8,520 bases of DNA from Pseudomonadota bacterium (GCA_021808055.1 JAKBCH010000070.1:1-8520), one strand, 5' to 3'. Counted from the stretch's first letter, positions 1 to 6,365 are shown. Numbers and translations: made by a program. Notes: generated from the sequence alone by a model not told the origin.

Positions 1-204
1 GATAATCACCGCCTGGGCCTGATCCAGAATCTCACCTACCGTGCGGACTGGGCAGCCCGCCTCCCAGGCAACACTCTTCGCTCGCTCTGGATTCGGGTCA
101 GCCAAGCCAATCAGCTTCGCGCGGGCAGCCGCCGCCAATTTCAGGGCGTGATAGCGCCCAAAATGCCCCGCTCCAATTAACCCTACCCGCAAACGTTCGC
201 TCAT
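1..204 (-). CDS. Gfo/Idh/MocA-family NAD(P)-dependent oxidoreductase, N-terminal part (gene runs off the left edge)
   Basis: Only the first 68 residues are present; the gene continues beyond base 1. The start is the ATG complementary to 202-204. The N-terminus has a short lead, then strand beta-1 and the Rossmann dinucleotide-binding loop G-A-G-H-F-G at residues 11-16, followed by the Y-H-A-L-K-L helix. Asp36 ends the second strand (L-A-D-P-N), a position that in this fold usually favours NAD(H) over NADP(H). This arrangement is typical of Gfo/Idh/MocA dehydrogenases, which oxidise or reduce sugar-type hydroxyl/keto groups in the cytoplasm. The substrate-binding C-terminal domain lies outside the window, so the substrate cannot be named. 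The gene is divergent from secD, with an 85-bp spacer between the start codons. The family call is fairly secure; the exact function is unknown. Confidence 0.82.
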   Translation of the reverse strand, partial: MSERLRVGLIGAGHFGRYHALKLAAAARAKLIGLADPNPERAKSVAWEAGCPVRTVGEILDQAQAVII

Positions 205-229
205 GGCACTCTGGTATTCCGCTCTGGGG

Positions 230-258
230 TTGCACGCAACGCTCAGCCCCGCCATACG
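230..258 (+). promoter_or_regulatory. Possible sigma70-type promoter for secD
   Basis: In the spacer between the divergent oxidoreductase and secD, TTGCAC (230-235) is followed after 17 bases by CATACG (253-258). The -35 match is good, the -10 match is poor, and the spacing is ideal. Transcription would start near 265, about 25 bases ahead of the secD GTG. This is only a pattern match. Confidence 0.25.
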
Positions 259-280
259 GCAAGGGATTTTGCAAAAATTT

Positions 281-284
281 GGAG
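281..284 (+). promoter_or_regulatory. Ribosome-binding site that decides the secD start
   Basis: GGAG lies 5 bases before GTG 290. No comparable purine-rich site precedes the in-frame ATG at 203, which supports the shorter, GTG-initiated SecD. Confidence 0.6.
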
Positions 285-289
285 CCAAC

Positions 290-1867
290 GTGCTTTATTT
301 CAGCCGCGCCAAAATCTTCGGCATCTTGTTGCTCTGCGGACTGGGCGTCCTGCTCAGCCTGCCTAACCTCTGGTCCCGTCCGGCCTTCTGGCCGGGTATT
401 CTGCCGTGGACGCAAGTCCATCTCGGGCTTGATTTGCGTGGCGGCTCTTATCTGCTGCTGCAGATCGATACCGACGCGATCAAGAAACAGGATCTGAACA
501 CGCTGCTGGACCAAACGCGCCAGACCCTGCGCGCGGCCAAGCTTGGCTATACCGATCTGCATGTGGATCTGCCCAACCATCAAGTTCTGTTGCATCCGCT
601 GTCTGACCAGGGCGATGCCGCAATGAAGGCCCTGCAAAAACTCATTAGCTATGCGCCCGGGGCAAACAGCCCTAGCGTCGCCGTGTCGCAAACGACAGCT
701 GGCGCCATCGCCATCACTATTCCCCGGGCCACCCTGGCGGCGCGCGATTCTCAGGCCATTACCCAGGCTATTACCATTATTCAGCGCCGTATCGATGGCA
801 CAGGCGTCCTCAACGCCTCTATCGCCCGACAGGGACGCAATGAAATTGTTGTGCAGCTACCCGGCATATCCGACCCGGGCCGCGTAAAAAAACTAATCGG
901 CACCACCGCGCACATGACCTTCCAAATGGTCGATTCGAACGCCACCCCTGGCGCGCCCCCTCCCCCAGGCGATGAATTGCTCCCCATGGCCAACAACCCG
1001 GAAAAGAAGCTGCCCGTATTCAGTAACGTCGCCGTGGACGGCTCCAGCCTCGAGGGCGCCCAGGCCAGCACAGACCCGCAGACCGGCCAATGGGTGGTGA
1101 ATTTCACGCTCAACTCCGTCGGCGCGCGGGAATTCGCGGATGTCACCTCCAACAATGTCGGCAAGCTCTTTGCCATTGTTCTGGATGGCAAGATTATCGA
1201 AGCGCCAGTGATTCAGACGCCGATTACCGGCGGTTCCGGGCAAATTTCCGGGCATTTCACCGCCCAGTCGGCAACCGACCTCGCCCTGTTGCTGCGCGCT
1301 GGCGCACTGCCTGCCCCCCTTTCCATTGTTGAGGAGCAAAGCGTAGGGCCGGAATTGGGGGCCGATGCCATTCGTGCCGGCACCCTCTCGCTTATCGCGG
1401 GCTTCATCTTCGTGCTCGGCTTCATGGCTTTCTTCTATGGGCTGTTTGGCTGGTTTGCGAACATCGCGCTGGTCATGAATCTCGTGCTGATGCTCGCCAT
1501 CCTTTCCGCCATGGGCGCCACCCTTACCTTGCCGGGCATGGCGGGTATCTTGCTCACGCTTGGCATGGCGGTGGACGCCAACATCCTGATCAATGAGCGC
1601 GTCCGCGAGGAGGTGCGCAATGGCCGCAAGCCCCTGGCCGCGCTAGAGGCCGGCTATAAGCGCGCTTACGCCACCATCATCGACAGTAACGTCACCACGC
1701 TGCTTGCCCACATCACGTTGTTCATTTTCGGCTCGCCACCTGTGCGCGGCTTTGCCGTGACCATCTGTGCCGGCATCATCACCACCATGTTCACCGCCAC
1801 GGTGCTCGTACGGCTGATTACGTCGCGCTGGTACGTCGCCCGCCGTCCCGCCAGCCTGCCCGTCTAA
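290..1867 (+). CDS. secD: Protein translocase subunit SecD
   Basis: SecD is an RND-like inner-membrane subunit that works with SecF downstream of SecYEG/SecA, using proton-motive force to pull exported proteins into the periplasm. From the chosen start the product is 525 aa. A first membrane helix lies at about residues 9-25, the L-G-L-D-L-R-G-G signature at 45-52 opens the periplasmic P1 region, and about five helices lie between residues 364 and 510. The conserved transmembrane motif G-M-A-V-D-A-N-I-L-I carries Asp429, equivalent to the proton-relay Asp of SecD, and is followed by N-E-R-V-R-E-E. I chose GTG at 290 because GGAG (281-284) sits 5 bases upstream and the product then starts L-Y-F-S-R like its homologues. 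An in-frame ATG at 203 would overlap the divergent gene's start codon and add 29 unlikely residues. The gene is followed 9 bases later by secF. yajC, often next to secD, is not in the window. Confidence 0.96.
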   Translation: MLYFSRAKIFGILLLCGLGVLLSLPNLWSRPAFWPGILPWTQVHLGLDLRGGSYLLLQIDTDAIKKQDLNTLLDQTRQTLRAAKLGYTDLHVDLPNHQVLLHPLSDQGDAAMKALQKLISYAPGANSPSVAVSQTTAGAIAITIPRATLAARDSQAITQAITIIQRRIDGTGVLNASIARQGRNEIVVQLPGISDPGRVKKLIGTTAHMTFQMVDSNATPGAPPPPGDELLPMANNPEKKLPVFSNVAVDGSSLEGAQASTDPQTGQWVVNFTLNSVGAREFADVTSNNVGKLFAIVLDGKIIEAPVIQTPITGGSGQISGHFTAQSATDLALLLRAGALPAPLSIVEEQSVGPELGADAIRAGTLSLIAGFIFVLGFMAFFYGLFGWFANIALVMNLVLMLAILSAMGATLTLPGMAGILLTLGMAVDANILINERVREEVRNGRKPLAALEAGYKRAYATIIDSNVTTLLAHITLFIFGSPPVRGFAVTICAGIITTMFTATVLVRLITSRWYVARRPASLPV

Positions 1868-1876
1868 GGAGCCTTC

Positions 1877-2824
1877 ATGTTCTATCGGCCTATGTTCCGC
1901 TTCGTTCCGGACGGCACCAAAATTCGCTTCATGAATGGGCGCTTCGCGGGCCTTATCGTCTCCGCCGTGCTCTCAACCGCCTCCATCATTCTGTTCTTTT
2001 ATCCAGGCCTCAATATGGGGCTCGACTTTAAGGGCGGCGTGGTTCTGCAGGTCCAAACCCCGACACCGCCCGACTTTGCCGCCCTGCGCGCGGCCCTGGC
2101 CAAGGCCGGCCTGCAAAATGCCGCCCTGCAAAGCTTCGGTAAGGGCGGTAAAGGCGTGCTGATCAGTCTGGAGAGCCGCGATTCCGCCGCGGCTACCCAA
2201 ACCGCCATCGAACATGCGCAAACAGCGCTGGACAATGCCGCGCCTGGGGCGAAACTTCTCTCCACCCAAGCCATTGGCGCGTCTGTCTCACGCCAACTTT
2301 TCACCCAGGGGCTGGCAGCACTGGGGCTCAGCTTCCTAATGATTCTCGCCTATATCTGGTTCCGATTCGAATGGCAGTTCGCCGCCGGCGCGGTCACCAC
2401 ACTGATTTTGGATACCACAAAAACCATCGGCTTCATGGTCGTCACACGCATCCCATTCGATCTCGTGACCATCGCGGCGATTCTAACCATCATCGGCTAC
2501 TCCACCAACGACAAGGTGGTGGTTTATGATCGGGTCCGCGAAAATATGCGTAAATTCAAGAGCATGCCCTTGCGGGATCTGATTGATCGCTCGATCAACG
2601 AGACATTGAACCGCACACTCGGCACTTCCGGCACCGTATTTTTGGCCGCTCTGCCCCTAGCGTTGTTCGGCGGCGCCGCTCTTTCGGGTTTCGCCTGGAT
2701 TATGCTGTTTGGCATTATTGTGGGCACCTCGTCGTCGATTTTTATCGCCGCTCCCATTTTGCTATTTCTCGGAGAACGCCGCCTGCGTCGCAGCGCGGCT
2801 CAACCGAAGGCAAAGGAGAAGTAA
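1877..2824 (+). CDS. secF: Protein translocase subunit SecF
   Basis: SecF is the partner of SecD in the membrane-embedded SecDF complex that drives late steps of protein export. The product is 315 aa, a normal length. A membrane helix at about 22-42 is followed by the signature L-N-M-G-L-D-F-K-G-G (45-54), a roughly 80-residue periplasmic P4-type domain, and five helices from about 140 to 298. The conserved TM motif reads G-Y-S-T-N-D-K-V-V-V-Y-D-R-V-R-E-N (207-223), with Asp212 at the functionally important position. The Lys after Asp, and L-D-T-T-K-T in the preceding helix, differ from E. coli; as I recall, both are usual in alphaproteobacterial SecF. N-E-T-L-N-R-T-L-G-T-S-G-T follows at 241-253. 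The start is supported by GGAG (1868-1871) directly after the secD stop, 5 bases before the ATG, so the two genes form an operon. ATG 1892 is a less likely alternative start. Confidence 0.96.
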   Translation: MFYRPMFRFVPDGTKIRFMNGRFAGLIVSAVLSTASIILFFYPGLNMGLDFKGGVVLQVQTPTPPDFAALRAALAKAGLQNAALQSFGKGGKGVLISLESRDSAAATQTAIEHAQTALDNAAPGAKLLSTQAIGASVSRQLFTQGLAALGLSFLMILAYIWFRFEWQFAAGAVTTLILDTTKTIGFMVVTRIPFDLVTIAAILTIIGYSTNDKVVVYDRVRENMRKFKSMPLRDLIDRSINETLNRTLGTSGTVFLAALPLALFGGAALSGFAWIMLFGIIVGTSSSIFIAAPILLFLGERRLRRSAAQPKAKEK

Positions 2825-2852
2825 AAAATTTAAACTGTTTTTTAATTTTTTA
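2822..2852 (+). repeat. Perfect AT-only inverted repeat spanning the secF stop codon
   Basis: TAAAAAATT at 2822-2830, starting with the secF stop codon TAA, is mirrored exactly by AATTTTTTA at 2844-2852 around a 13-base loop. The stem contains no G or C, so it would be weak in RNA. It could contribute to 3'-end formation of secDF mRNA through its T-tracts, or be a protein-binding site, but it is not a classical GC-rich terminator. It belongs to an AT-rich island that contrasts with the GC-rich genes on both sides. Confidence 0.45.
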
Positions 2853-2872
2853 GTCGCCCTCCGCCTCAATTT

Positions 2873-2901
2873 TTGCTACTTCCGCGTTGTCTTACTGCTA
2901 T
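2873..2901 (+). promoter_or_regulatory. Possible promoter of the EAL-domain gene
   Basis: TTGCTA (2873-2878), 17 bases, then TGCTAT (2896-2901) in an AT-rich spacer. The match is mediocre but the spacing is ideal. A start near 2908 would lie past the left arm of the 2880-2920 inverted repeat, so this transcript could not form the hairpin. Confidence 0.25.
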
Positions 2902-2920
2902 TTTTTCACAAAACGCGGAA
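2880..2920 (+). promoter_or_regulatory. Perfect 9-bp inverted repeat overlapping the EAL gene's ribosome-binding site
   Basis: TTCCGCGTT (2880-2888) and AACGCGGAA (2912-2920) are exactly complementary and flank a 23-base loop. The right arm contains GGAA (2917-2920), the only good Shine-Dalgarno candidate, 6 bases before ATG 2927. The right arm is followed by TTTTAG. In mRNA reading through from secDF the hairpin could therefore hide the ribosome-binding site or act as a weak terminator. Both roles are inferred; only the complementarity is seen directly. Confidence 0.5.
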
Positions 2921-2926
2921 TTTTAG

Positions 2927-3688
2927 ATGTCCTATCAAGGCCAGCCCGACCCGGCGCTGTTGGCTTCAGTTCGGATTTTTTATCAGCCAATTGTCCGGTT
3001 ATATGATGCACGGGCGGATTACGTCGAGGTTCTGATCCGGACCGCGAGCGCGGATGGATCGCTCACGGGGCCAACCCGCTTATTAAACGCCATGGATGGG
3101 GCAGAACATTCAATCCGCCTGACCATGGCGATCATGCGCCGAGCCTTAGCGGAATACCGGGCTTATGGTTTTGCCGCCCATGGGCTTAGCATCGCCTTCA
3201 ACCTGCCGTTGGATGCGCTATTGCATCCAGAGCTGGTCCTGCAGATTGAGGCGTTGCGCGCCGGCAGCGGACTTGAGCCCAAGCATATACGTTTTGAATT
3301 GACGGAAGAGCAGCCCGTACATGACCTGGCTGCGGTACATGCCGTCATCACTGCGCTCCGTGAAGCCGGATACGGGTTGGCGCTGGATGACATAACCCCT
3401 GACATGCCGCATCTCGCCGCACTGATGCAAATGCCGATCCGCGCAATCAAACTCGATCGCAGTGTCGTGACCTCATCCACCCCAGGCGCGCATGATTTTA
3501 TCCGCGACATGGTCAGTACCGCTCTCATCCAGGGGCAGGATATTATCGCCGAAGGTATTGAAACCCCCGCCCAGCACGAAATGATGCAGGCCAATAATGT
3601 CACCCATGGCCAGGGGTTTCTGTTTTCACATCCCTTACCGGCCGCCTTGCTGCGCGACTATCTGGCGGTGAGCCGGATACCAATCTGA
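2927..3688 (+). CDS. Stand-alone EAL-domain protein (putative cyclic-di-GMP phosphodiesterase or c-di-GMP/partner-binding protein)
   Basis: This is a 253-residue protein made almost entirely of one EAL domain, with no signal peptide, membrane helix, GGDEF, PAS or receiver domain, so it is probably cytoplasmic. EAL enzymes hydrolyse cyclic-di-GMP to pGpG. The metal and catalytic positions appear kept: Glu34 in E-V-L (for EAL), Asn92 in F-N-L-P, Glu124 in F-E-L-T-E, Asp154-Asp155, Lys175 in I-K-L-D, Glu212 in A-E-G-I-E, and Gln229 in Q-G-F-L-F. Loop 6, normally D-F-G-T-G-Y-S-S and needed for dimerisation and metal binding, reads D-I-T-P-D-M-P-H (155-162). It keeps its length but has lost its sequence, so activity is uncertain. 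The start ATG 2927 has GGAA 6 bases upstream. The gene sits 102 bp after secF, and its end overlaps the convergent Hint gene. It could be an active phosphodiesterase with altered control, or a degenerate binding protein. Confidence 0.85.
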   Translation: MSYQGQPDPALLASVRIFYQPIVRLYDARADYVEVLIRTASADGSLTGPTRLLNAMDGAEHSIRLTMAIMRRALAEYRAYGFAAHGLSIAFNLPLDALLHPELVLQIEALRAGSGLEPKHIRFELTEEQPVHDLAAVHAVITALREAGYGLALDDITPDMPHLAALMQMPIRAIKLDRSVVTSSTPGAHDFIRDMVSTALIQGQDIIAEGIETPAQHEMMQANNVTHGQGFLFSHPLPAALLRDYLAVSRIPI

Positions 3689-4815
3689 CGGCTCGCGATG
3701 CGTTGGCGGATGCCCTCAAGCTGGGCACCGCCCAGACAAAGTGGTGCACAGCTTTCCGCCTCGCGCCGCGCCTGCATCGCGCTGGGCAGCGTCACGATGC
3801 TCCCATCATCATTATCGAACAAACCACGATGGCCCGTATCGAGAAAACTCTCCGCCGGTGTGGAGTCGGCAAAAAGCACATCATGGCACGGCAGTTCCAG
3901 ATGGTAATACGTCACACGCGGCACCTGATGGTCCTGATAAATATTGGACCAATTCAGCAATTCCTTGGCCGGCACCAGAACGCCATCCAGATACAGCGCA
4001 TGGTCAGGTGAAACCGCCAAACGGCGCGAGGGCACCCCGTCAGCCAGCGCGCCTGGTTCAATAACCACAGGGCGCACGGTTTCCGGGCGCAATTGTACGC
4101 TCAAATCGAGTTCCCGCCGCCCAATCCAGGTGATGGGCCGTTCCTCACCCTCGCGGGTGATCACCAAATCGCCCTCGCGCAAATCCTCCACGGGGACCTC
4201 GCCGCGCGGGGTTAAAATTCGTGTTCCCGCGGCAAAGCACGGATTCACAGGCGTCTCGGTGGTGAACACGGCATCGACAAACGGATGATTGCTGTTCGGA
4301 TTTGCCCGGATATCCGAAAATCCCAGCACCAAGGTGGCGCTATTGGCCGCCGTGCCAAACAAAGCCTGCGCCATCTGGTCGATGACATGTGCCTCATTCG
4401 TATCCAACGTGAAAGGTGCTGCTGGTCCGGGCACCACCGTGCCATTCTCGATCAAGATGATATCGCCATTTTGCGCGGCAAAGGTCGCGATATTGGCGAA
4501 ATCGGCATTATCCACCGCCGCTGTACTGGCCACATCCAGTTCCGAGAACAGGCTTTTGACCACCTGCAGCGTAACCTGATCGCCGCCAATCCCATAGGTT
4601 CCGGGCTGAAAATTAAGCACGGTCCCGCCGAAATAGCCGCTGGTGGTCAGATAGCCCGCATTTGTCGTGGTGGTTACCCCCAAGCCGCCATTTTGGAAAA
4701 TCAACACACCATCGCTTGCGGTGTTATTGAGAAATTCGATGTTTGTACCCAGGCTGAGCGGCTGTGTGATCGTCAGCGTACCGCCAGAGGCTATACTGTA
4801 GCTGTTGCTCGCCAT
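3658..4815 (-). CDS. Hint-domain (Hedgehog/intein-type, Hint_2-like) protein with beta-rich N-terminal region
   Basis: The 385-aa product has two halves. Residues 1 to about 190 are rich in Gly, Thr, Asn and Ser with short alternating strands, including G-G-T-V-L-N-F-Q-P-G-T-Y, resembling beta-helical passenger regions of surface or secreted proteins. From about 193 a Hint module begins with P-C-F-A-A-G-T-R-I-L-T-P-R-G, where Cys193 is the expected self-cleaving nucleophile. It continues V-E-D-L-R-E-G-D-L-V-I, then S-P-D-H-A-L-Y-L-D-G-V-L-V-P-A with His272, and Y-H-L-E-L-P-C-H-D-V-L-F-A-D ahead of A-E-S-F-L-D-T-G. Such proteins are common in Acetobacteraceae; their role is unknown. I chose ATG at 4815 because GGGA lies 6 bases upstream; GTG 4848 would add 11 residues without a good site. 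No classical signal peptide is visible. The 3' end overlaps the EAL gene by 31 bp. Confidence 0.82.
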   Translation of the reverse strand: MASNSYSIASGGTLTITQPLSLGTNIEFLNNTASDGVLIFQNGGLGVTTTTNAGYLTTSGYFGGTVLNFQPGTYGIGGDQVTLQVVKSLFSELDVASTAAVDNADFANIATFAAQNGDIILIENGTVVPGPAAPFTLDTNEAHVIDQMAQALFGTAANSATLVLGFSDIRANPNSNHPFVDAVFTTETPVNPCFAAGTRILTPRGEVPVEDLREGDLVITREGEERPITWIGRRELDLSVQLRPETVRPVVIEPGALADGVPSRRLAVSPDHALYLDGVLVPAKELLNWSNIYQDHQVPRVTYYHLELPCHDVLFADSTPAESFLDTGHRGLFDNDDGSIVTLPSAMQARREAESCAPLCLGGAQLEGIRQRIASRQIGIRLTAR

Positions 4816-4888
4816 TCCCATTCCCGCCGGTACGACACGGCGCGGCACAATGCGCGCACCGCCTTGGGTAACCGGACCATAACCCTAG

Positions 4889-4916
4889 ATTGTACCCGAT
4901 ATGGTTAACGAATCAA
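4889..4916 (-). promoter_or_regulatory. Likely sigma70-type promoter of the Hint-domain gene
   Basis: On the minus strand TTGATT (complement of 4911-4916) is followed by 16 bases and TACAAT (complement of 4889-4894). Both hexamers are close to consensus, which is a strong match for a GC-rich genome. It lies in the 117-bp gap after mnmA. Transcription would begin near 4882, giving a leader of about 65 bases. No hairpin terminator separates mnmA from it, so read-through from the sulfur operon is also possible. Confidence 0.55.
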
Positions 4917-4932
4917 CAAACAGCATTATGAT

Positions 4933-5976
4933 TTACACGATAAACCCACCGCCCAGGACACGTTCGCCCTCATAAAACACCGCCGCCTGCCCTGGTGCTG
5001 CCAGGGCAGGTTCATCCAAAAGCAAAACCGCTTCCTCCCGCGCTTGGGGAATAATCCGCACCGGGCGCACCTCATCGCGCGCGCGCAACTTCACACCAGC
5101 CCGCAATTCGCGCGGTGCTGTCAGCCAATTCACCGCGCGCAGCTGTACCTTGGCACTTTGTACCCCGCGCGGGCCAACAATAATGCGCTTTGTTCCCGGC
5201 TCAATTTTTTTCACTACCATATGAGCGGCCGCATTGGGCAGGCGTTTAGCCTGGCCAATCGTATAGCGGGCAATGCCCTGATGCGCGCCCAGCACCCGAC
5301 CGTCCTCGGTCACAATCTCACCATCCTCCAGCGCGTCGGGACGGTATTTTTCCACCACATCGGCATAACTGCCGCTGGGCACAAAACAGATATCCTGACT
5401 ATCCGGTTTTTCCGCCACGGCCAGCCCCATCTCGACGGCCAGGGCGCGCACTTCGGCCTTGGAGGCGTAATGCCCCAGCGGAAACCGGCAAAATTCAAGC
5501 TGTTCACGGGTGGTTGCGAACAAAAACCAGCTCTGGTCCCGAGTGGCATCGACGGCTTTATGCATTTCAGCGCCGTCCGCCCCTTCTATCCGGCGGACAT
5601 AATGGCCCGTGGCCAGCGCCTCGGCGCCAAGATCGCGGGCCATCTCCAGCAAATCCCCAAATTTAAGATGCTGGTTGCAGGCAATGCAGGGCACTGGCGT
5701 CTGCCCGCCAGCATAGGAATCGGCAAAGGCGGAAATCACGCTTTGCCTGAACCGCACTTCAGAATCGACAACATAATGCGCAATGCCCAGCTTATCGGCG
5801 ACACGCCGCGCATCATGAATATCCTGCCCAGCACAACAGGCGCCCTTGCGGCTGGTGGCGGCCCCATGGTCATAAAGCTGCAGGGTCACGCCAATGACCT
5901 CATGGCCTTCGCGGGCCATCAGCCCGGCCACGACCGAGCTATCGACCCCGCCGGACATGGCGACAACGACTTTCAT
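4933..5976 (-). CDS. mnmA: tRNA-specific 2-thiouridylase MnmA
   Basis: MnmA activates U34 of tRNA-Lys, -Glu and -Gln by adenylation and inserts sulfur at C2, giving the s2U part of mnm5s2U, which stabilises codon reading. The 347-aa product has normal length. The PP-loop ATP-binding motif S-G-G-V-D-S-S lies at 8-14, and L-A-T-G-H-Y-V-R-R (121-129) is the conserved tRNA/ATP-domain motif. Cys100 (P-C-I-A-C-N-Q, 96-102) and Cys197 ([11 protein letters not shown]) match the two catalytic cysteines of E. coli MnmA (Cys102, Cys199). Unlike the E. coli D-x-x-C motif, there is a C-x-x-C here, adding Cys97. The G-Q motif region (Y-T-I-G-Q) and a C-terminal beta-barrel follow. The start ATG 5976 overlaps the ferredoxin stop in an ATGA tetramer, implying translational coupling. 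The gene ends the cysE-desulfurase-ferredoxin-mnmA operon. Confidence 0.97.
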   Translation of the reverse strand: MKVVVAMSGGVDSSVVAGLMAREGHEVIGVTLQLYDHGAATSRKGACCAGQDIHDARRVADKLGIAHYVVDSEVRFRQSVISAFADSYAGGQTPVPCIACNQHLKFGDLLEMARDLGAEALATGHYVRRIEGADGAEMHKAVDATRDQSWFLFATTREQLEFCRFPLGHYASKAEVRALAVEMGLAVAEKPDSQDICFVPSGSYADVVEKYRPDALEDGEIVTEDGRVLGAHQGIARYTIGQAKRLPNAAAHMVVKKIEPGTKRIIVGPRGVQSAKVQLRAVNWLTAPRELRAGVKLRARDEVRPVRIIPQAREEAVLLLDEPALAAPGQAAVFYEGERVLGGGFIV

Positions 5977-6296
5977 CCTGCCTTCTTACTCGCCGGCAAA
6001 CGAACGGTCAGCCCATCCAGCGCCTCGGTGATGACGATCTGGCAGCCCAGGCGGGATGTTTTTTCCAGTCCGAACGCGACATCAAGCATGTCTTCCTCAT
6101 CCTCGGTCGGCGGGGTCAGCTTGTTGAACCAAGCCTGATCGACGATGACATGGCAAGTGGAACAGGCAAGCGAACCTTCGCACGCCCCTTCAATATCCAC
6201 ACCATGCTTATGCGCCACCTCGAGCACGGAAAGGCCGAGCGGCGCCTCCACCTCGCGGGCCTGCCCATCACGTTCCACAAAAATCATCTTCGGCAT
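5973..6296 (-). CDS. [2Fe-2S] ferredoxin, adrenodoxin/ISC type
   Basis: This is a small cytoplasmic electron carrier of 107 aa starting [11 protein letters not shown], as in alphaproteobacterial homologues. Four cluster ligands are present in the vertebrate/adrenodoxin spacing: Cys39-x5-Cys45-x2-Cys48 ([13 protein letters not shown]) and Cys85 (R-L-G-C-Q). The acidic stretch T-E-D-E-E-D-M-L-D (64-72) is the usual partner-docking helix of this class. In ISC systems such ferredoxins supply electrons for cluster assembly. Here the neighbours are a cysteine desulfurase upstream and mnmA downstream, so the electron acceptor may be tRNA thiolation or general Fe-S assembly; which of these is inference. 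I used ATG 6296. GTG 6299, directly before it, is in frame and closer to the AGGGA site, so one extra residue is possible. The stop overlaps the mnmA start. Confidence 0.95.
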   Translation of the reverse strand: MPKMIFVERDGQAREVEAPLGLSVLEVAHKHGVDIEGACEGSLACSTCHVIVDQAWFNKLTPPTEDEEDMLDVAFGLEKTSRLGCQIVITEALDGLTVRLPASKKAG

Positions 6297-6343
6297 CACA
6301 TAAAATTCCCTCGATTCACGGCCATGGCACGGCCCAGCTCCAT
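6296..6343 (-). other. Possible 15-codon leader ORF coupled to the ferredoxin gene
   Basis: In the gap between the desulfurase stop and the ferredoxin start, an ATG (complement of 6341-6343) opens a 15-codon frame, [15 protein letters not shown]. It ends in TGA, whose last base is the first base of the ferredoxin ATG (TGATG). AGAGG lies 7 bases upstream. The layout would suit translational coupling, but a frame this short can occur by chance and I recognise no product. Confidence 0.2.
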
Positions 6344-6365
6344 ATTCTGGCCTCTGCCGGCCCTG

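Noticed and set aside
203..289. An N-terminal extension of SecD from ATG 203
   Set aside because: It overlaps the start codon of the divergent gene, has no ribosome site, adds 29 residues unlike SecD, and GTG 290 has GGAG at good spacing.
2825..2926. A c-di-GMP riboswitch upstream of the EAL gene
   Set aside because: The spacer is about 100 bases of mostly A/T and lacks the two adjacent GC-rich stems and conserved loops of the known c-di-GMP riboswitch classes.
4285..4908. A 207-codon plus-strand frame opposite the Hint gene
   Set aside because: Its composition is that of an antisense shadow, it has no recognisable motif, and it runs through the Hint gene's probable promoter.
5044..6138. 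A 364-codon open frame on the plus strand across mnmA and the ferredoxin gene
   Set aside because: It is the opposite strand of two firmly identified genes, and the translation shows no family motifs; long antisense frames are common in GC-rich DNA.
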